Of a DNA stretch of 64,000 nucleotides, positions 60,654 through 64,000 are shown piece by piece. Source of the DNA: Brevibacterium sp. RIT 803. Its GTDB lineage: Bacteria; Actinomycetota; Actinomycetes; Actinomycetales; Brevibacteriaceae. The stretch spans positions 1,054,001-1,118,000 of the forward strand of contig NZ_JAFEMW010000001.1 of the NCBI RefSeq assembly GCF_016892625.1, in the 5' to 3' direction. A model generated the notes under the pieces. That model searched no databases, was not told where the DNA came from, and saw only the letters and a program-made list of their open reading frames with translations. A program made the translations under genes and the position numbers. Position 1 is the stretch's first letter. Every line of letters starts with the position of its first letter.

Positions 60654-61024
60654 TTCTCTTTCGGTCTGCGGGTGTCACTCCCGCGTGGGGGAAGTCTCCG
60701 AAGGTCATTCGGTATGCGTGCTCCGCCACCCATGGCATCGACCGGTATCGAAATCTGTGGTCGACATCGATCGAACCCATGCGCATCGAAGCGCCGCACG
60801 GTGCCAATATTACCGCCAGCTCAGCAGCAGACGACAATGTCGACACTGTGGCAGGATATCGCGATGCCACGGTGAAAAGAAGTGCCCTTGCCCCAATCGA
60901 TACAGAGCTGAGACTTCGGACGAACATTGCAACTGAAGGCGGCGTCCCAATTTCAAAGCGCCGCCTTCAGGTCACGATCGAGTGTTCAGGCCGGGCCGTT
61001 GATGTCAGCTCAGACCTGGTGCTT
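60654..61024. other. Intergenic region upstream of the NlpC/P60 gene
   Basis: No gene is supported in 371 bases. A 12-pair hairpin (60933-60944 with 60959-60970) follows the flavin-dependent oxidoreductase gene and is the likely terminator for it. The rest should carry the NlpC/P60 promoter; I see no clear box. Confidence 0.5.
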
Positions 61025-62098
61025 TCAGTTGAGGAACTCGGCGGCCAACAGCTCGAGAGATTGGATCCTCGCATCATCCTGGCGGAGGCCCTCGCCCTCC
61101 ATCGCTCCTGCGACGGGCTGGATCATGATCTCGTCGACCTCGAAACGACTGGCGAGCTCCTCGAGCTGGGCTTTGGCGGATTTGGCATCGCCGATAATCC
61201 AGTTCTCAGACATCTCTTCACCGACCATACGTTCCTGGTCGGTCCTGACTGATCGCACGTCATCGCCGGCCAAGCGCAGAGGTTCCAACCGCCCACCGGT
61301 CCGCAGGCGAGACATCTGCAGCAGGAAAGGCTCGGAGCGCAGCTGCGCTTCTTCCTCGGTCGGCGAGACCACAGCGTTGACTGTGACGAAGGTCTGCGGC
61401 TTGTCACCGTAAGCACCCGGGGTGAAGTTGTCACGATAGATCTTCATGCCAGTCGTGGCGCCCGCCGCGAAGTGGTTGGCGAACACGTAGGGCATGCCGA
61501 GCTGGGCAGCCAGTCGGGCGGAGTAGCCGGACGAGCCGAGCAGCCACGGCAATGGCTGTGTTCCCGGCACGGCGGCAGGAGTCGCATGCAGGACGTGCTC
61601 AGAACCACCATGGAGCGGAACACGCAGTCCTTCCGGCTTCATCAGGGTCAACGTGTCTATGACGTGCTGCGGGAATTGTTCGACGGGATCGACGGTTCGT
61701 CCCTCCCGGTCGACCATTCGACCTTCGCCCAGGTGTCCCCTCATAGCAGCCGAGGTGATCGGATCGGTGCCGGGTGCCCGTCCGATCCCCAGGTCGATGC
61801 GGTCACCGTAGACCGCCGAGAGGAGGGAGAAGAGTTCCGCTACTGCCAGCGGAGCGTGGTTGGGCAACATCACGCCGCCGGATCCGAGGCGAATGCGCTC
61901 GGTTCCCTGGCCGAGGTACATGAGCTCGGCACCGGGCATCGTTGACGCGATCGATGGCATGTTGTGGTGTTCGGCAACCCAATAGCGGGTGTATCCCAGT
62001 TTGTCCGCAGACTGAATCAGTTCGTGGGAGGCAGCGAATGAATCTGAGGTGCTCTGTCCGACACGGACCGGCACAAGGTCAAGAATAGAAAGCTCCAT
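61025..62098 (-). CDS. Luciferase-like (LLM class) flavin-dependent oxidoreductase
   Basis: A 357-residue TIM-barrel enzyme of the bacterial luciferase family: MELSILDLVPVRVGQ, RYWVAEHHNMPSIAS, the motif RIRLGSGGVMLPNHAPL and the block LPWLLGSSGYSARLAAQLGMPYVFANH. It is probably an FMN-dependent alkanal monooxygenase-like enzyme (YhbW/MsnO8 subgroup). The start is the ATG at 62098, or the ATG at 62104; the longer frame is not conserved. The substrate is unknown. Confidence 0.85.
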   Translation of the reverse strand: MELSILDLVPVRVGQSTSDSFAASHELIQSADKLGYTRYWVAEHHNMPSIASTMPGAELMYLGQGTERIRLGSGGVMLPNHAPLAVAELFSLLSAVYGDRIDLGIGRAPGTDPITSAAMRGHLGEGRMVDREGRTVDPVEQFPQHVIDTLTLMKPEGLRVPLHGGSEHVLHATPAAVPGTQPLPWLLGSSGYSARLAAQLGMPYVFANHFAAGATTGMKIYRDNFTPGAYGDKPQTFVTVNAVVSPTEEEAQLRSEPFLLQMSRLRTGGRLEPLRLAGDDVRSVRTDQERMVGEEMSENWIIGDAKSAKAQLEELASRFEVDEIMIQPVAGAMEGEGLRQDDARIQSLELLAAEFLN

Positions 62099-62269
62099 AA
62101 CCATGGCAACAGCTCTCTCGACAGCTTCATTCCTCATTCCCCACGTCGACTGGGGACGGCACCGCTTCACCTTGCTCACGGCCTGCTGACCGTACCCCTG
62201 GAGTGTCTGGCAGAGACAGAGGCAGACTTCAGGCGACGCACACCTCTCCCCTGCCCCGCTAAGCCAGCT

Positions 62270-63943
62270 CTAGTCGAAGAGGGTATCGGTGATCTCTTGT
62301 GCAATGAATCGTGCGTGCAAGATCGGGCGTCTGGCAGGATCGATCGTCGCAGGAGGAACCCAGGCCGGGCGCCCATCCTTGAGCATCACGGTGTGCCAAT
62401 CCGAATCGTCGATCAGGTGGTGATGGGATCCACACGCCAATGTCAGATTATTGACATCGGTTCTGCCTTCGTTCGCCCACGGAACTATATGGTGTGCATC
62501 GCACCATCCGGGTGGGGTGTCACAGCCGGGGAAGGTGCAGCCTTGATCTCTGCTGGACAGTATCGCCAATTGCTTCGAGGTGGCGAACCGCCTCTCGGTG
62601 GCAAGCTCCATGCTCTTCGTCTTCTCTCCCATGAGGTGGAAGAACACCGAACCGTTCAGGCCTTCGTAGGAGGCTGTCTGCATCGGAAATGATGCCTCGG
62701 CGTCGGTGACAGCACGACCAGACTGCTGTGCAAGGTCCTCAGCTTTCGCTGTGACCACGAGCGCGAAGGGCGCACCCGCCATCACTCGATTCATTTCGAT
62801 CCGGCCGATCATTGTGGCGAACCGTTCATAGATCTTGTTCTTCACGCTCGGCTGGCGACCGGCCATCGCCACCGTGGAGCCGTCTTCCCTCACCCCATAT
62901 CCGGACGGAACATCACGGCCACCCGTGGTGGGTTCATCGTTCGCCTCGCGCTGCCAGCCACCGATTTGATGGTCGAAGCCGAACTCAAGCGAGGGGTCAA
63001 CTGCGTCTGAGCGATCGCCTCGCAGAACCTGGCTGAATACATCGACCACCTCCTGGTCCGCCGCCGAGATACTTCCCGCGGGTATCGCGCCTGAGTCTAT
63101 GGCCGAATCTTGCTGCTGGTCAGAGCTTGACGTCTCTCTGTCGTCTGCTTTGATCCTCGAGGTGAGGTGTCCGCTCATGATGCCGCCCGTTACGGGATCG
63201 AGGACTCCCTTGAGCGCCCAGGTTCCGTCTTTGCGCTGACGCAGACTGACTGAGAGCTCGTCACGCTTCAGGGCCTCACTTGGAAGCTCGCCATCCGGGT
63301 CGAGCCAGGCGAGGATCTCATTGAATAGCTGCTGGATGTCCTTCACACGCACTTCCGGAGCCTTTTCAACCAGAATTCTTTCCGCCTCGAACTGATCCTC
63401 CAGACTCACTCGAAGTGGCAGGTCTTTCAGGCAGCCGATGATTGTGCTCGCCTGTGTTGACGAAAGCGATCCGCGCCGCAGGGCCTGGGACACCACAGGG
63501 AACTTCGGCCCGATCGACTGGCCACTGAAATTGACCTGATTGCCCAGCTTCTCAGCCAGTTCAGCTCGACGGTAAGCCTCTCTTTCGGAGAGGTTGAGGC
63601 GGTTCTGGACCAGCGCCTTCGTCGACTTCGCCCCATAGTCGCGAGGGGTTCCCACCCGTTCGAAGACGGACAGAGTCACGACTGAGAGTGATTCGACCAG
63701 CCGGTTGACTGTCTCCAGACCATCCAACACCGTCATCGCATCGTCGGGGCCCATCGGACGATTGAACGACTCGAGGTCACCGACGAGGGACCGAAGTCCG
63801 TGGATGCTATCCGCGACCTCTGGAGCGATACGCTCCAAACTCAGCCAGGCGTGCTCGTCAAGAAGAGGATGCCCCGAAGCGGGGACACCATCTGAATCGG
63901 AGCGACCAACCGGAGCAGAGCCGGAAGCCCCACCTCGATCCAC
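62270..63943 (-). CDS. DUF222/HNH endonuclease family protein, N-terminus possibly beyond the window
   Basis: A protein of at least 557 residues with the DUF222 helical region (residues about 60-330, DYGAKSTKALVQNRLNLSEREAYRR) and a C-terminal HNH nuclease motif: CTFPGCDTPPGWCDAHHIVPW, then GRTDVNNLTLACGSHHHL. Such proteins are multi-copy in actinobacteria, like the 13E12 repeat proteins of mycobacteria, and may be selfish DNA. The GTG at 63943 is given, but the same frame stays open to the window edge at 64000, so the true start may lie outside. Confidence 0.8.
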   Translation of the reverse strand: MDRGGASGSAPVGRSDSDGVPASGHPLLDEHAWLSLERIAPEVADSIHGLRSLVGDLESFNRPMGPDDAMTVLDGLETVNRLVESLSVVTLSVFERVGTPRDYGAKSTKALVQNRLNLSEREAYRRAELAEKLGNQVNFSGQSIGPKFPVVSQALRRGSLSSTQASTIIGCLKDLPLRVSLEDQFEAERILVEKAPEVRVKDIQQLFNEILAWLDPDGELPSEALKRDELSVSLRQRKDGTWALKGVLDPVTGGIMSGHLTSRIKADDRETSSSDQQQDSAIDSGAIPAGSISAADQEVVDVFSQVLRGDRSDAVDPSLEFGFDHQIGGWQREANDEPTTGGRDVPSGYGVREDGSTVAMAGRQPSVKNKIYERFATMIGRIEMNRVMAGAPFALVVTAKAEDLAQQSGRAVTDAEASFPMQTASYEGLNGSVFFHLMGEKTKSMELATERRFATSKQLAILSSRDQGCTFPGCDTPPGWCDAHHIVPWANEGRTDVNNLTLACGSHHHLIDDSDWHTVMLKDGRPAWVPPATIDPARRPILHARFIAQEITDTLFD

Positions 63944-64000
63944 CTCAGAGTCGGTCTCTCTCGTGAGTCTTGAACGGTTCGGTGATCCTCCGCCATTCGA

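Noticed and set aside
62270..63943. Restriction or phage-defence nuclease
   Set aside because: The DUF222-HNH architecture is a widespread multi-copy actinobacterial family and no methylase, helicase or other defence partner is adjacent.

Overview
The window is high-GC actinobacterial chromosome, most likely Brevibacterium or a close Micrococcales relative. The evidence is the codon use, the mycothiol genes (mshA and an S-(hydroxymethyl)mycothiol dehydrogenase), CarD, SenX3-RegX3, MetPS, and many leaderless genes whose start codon lies six bases after a TANNNT -10 box. It is core and near-core chromosome. I see no prophage, insertion sequence, integrase, CRISPR array or rRNA, and one tRNA (Thr, UGU).

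Layout. 0-2.4 kb: the N-terminus of an M4 (protealysin-like) protease, diverging from a winged-helix regulator with a perfect operator-like palindrome, a coupled 114-residue protein, and an LtrA-like membrane protein. 2.5-11.8 kb: the most interesting block. It holds a GT-C membrane glycosyltransferase, a sugar epimerase and 5'-methylthioadenosine phosphorylase in one operon; a molybdopterin oxidoreductase plus a small membrane protein; then a family 2 glycosyltransferase, a DUF2064 transferase and a methyltransferase in a third operon; and a two-component system. The gene set matches what I remember of the mycobacterial methylthioxylose region (Rv0535-Rv0541c), here with extra redox and methyltransferase genes and a regulator. 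11.8-19.6 kb: an MFS transporter, a UbiB-like kinase, a lipoprotein, tRNA-Thr, a membrane DsbA-like thioredoxin and a Ser/Thr kinase. 19.6-22.3 kb: trehalose synthesis (otsA-otsB). 22.3-26.7 kb: two overlapping LacI regulators, diverging from a degenerate MalK-like ATPase coupled to a kinase-fold DUF4032 protein. 26.8-29.4 kb: an SDR oxidoreductase and an APC permease.

29.4-41.6 kb: rlmB-cysS and panE-like-ispF-ispD-carD with a divergent LpqE-like lipoprotein. This is an ancestral actinobacterial neighbourhood split here by metPS, mycothiol-dependent formaldehyde detoxification genes and an amino-acid permease. 41.7-52.9 kb: the regX3-senX3-phoU / gpmA / ybjN / mshA neighbourhood, interrupted by an EamA transporter with a LysR regulator, a BASS-family symporter and an acetyltransferase. 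53-64 kb: azlCD with an XRE-cupin regulator, an aromatic-acid-exporter-like protein, aminopeptidase N, an NlpC/P60 wall hydrolase, a luciferase-like monooxygenase and a DUF222-HNH protein running to the window edge.

Across the window, short tandem repeats (15-33 bp units) recur in gene linkers, C-termini and intergenic gaps. In-frame units usually keep a multiple of three. They make OtsB, IspD, AzlD, MshA, PepN, a GNAT enzyme and others longer than their families. Start codons were chosen from Shine-Dalgarno sequences, ATGA/GTGA-type overlaps and the leaderless -10 rule. Family assignments are from reading protein motifs; no database search was possible.
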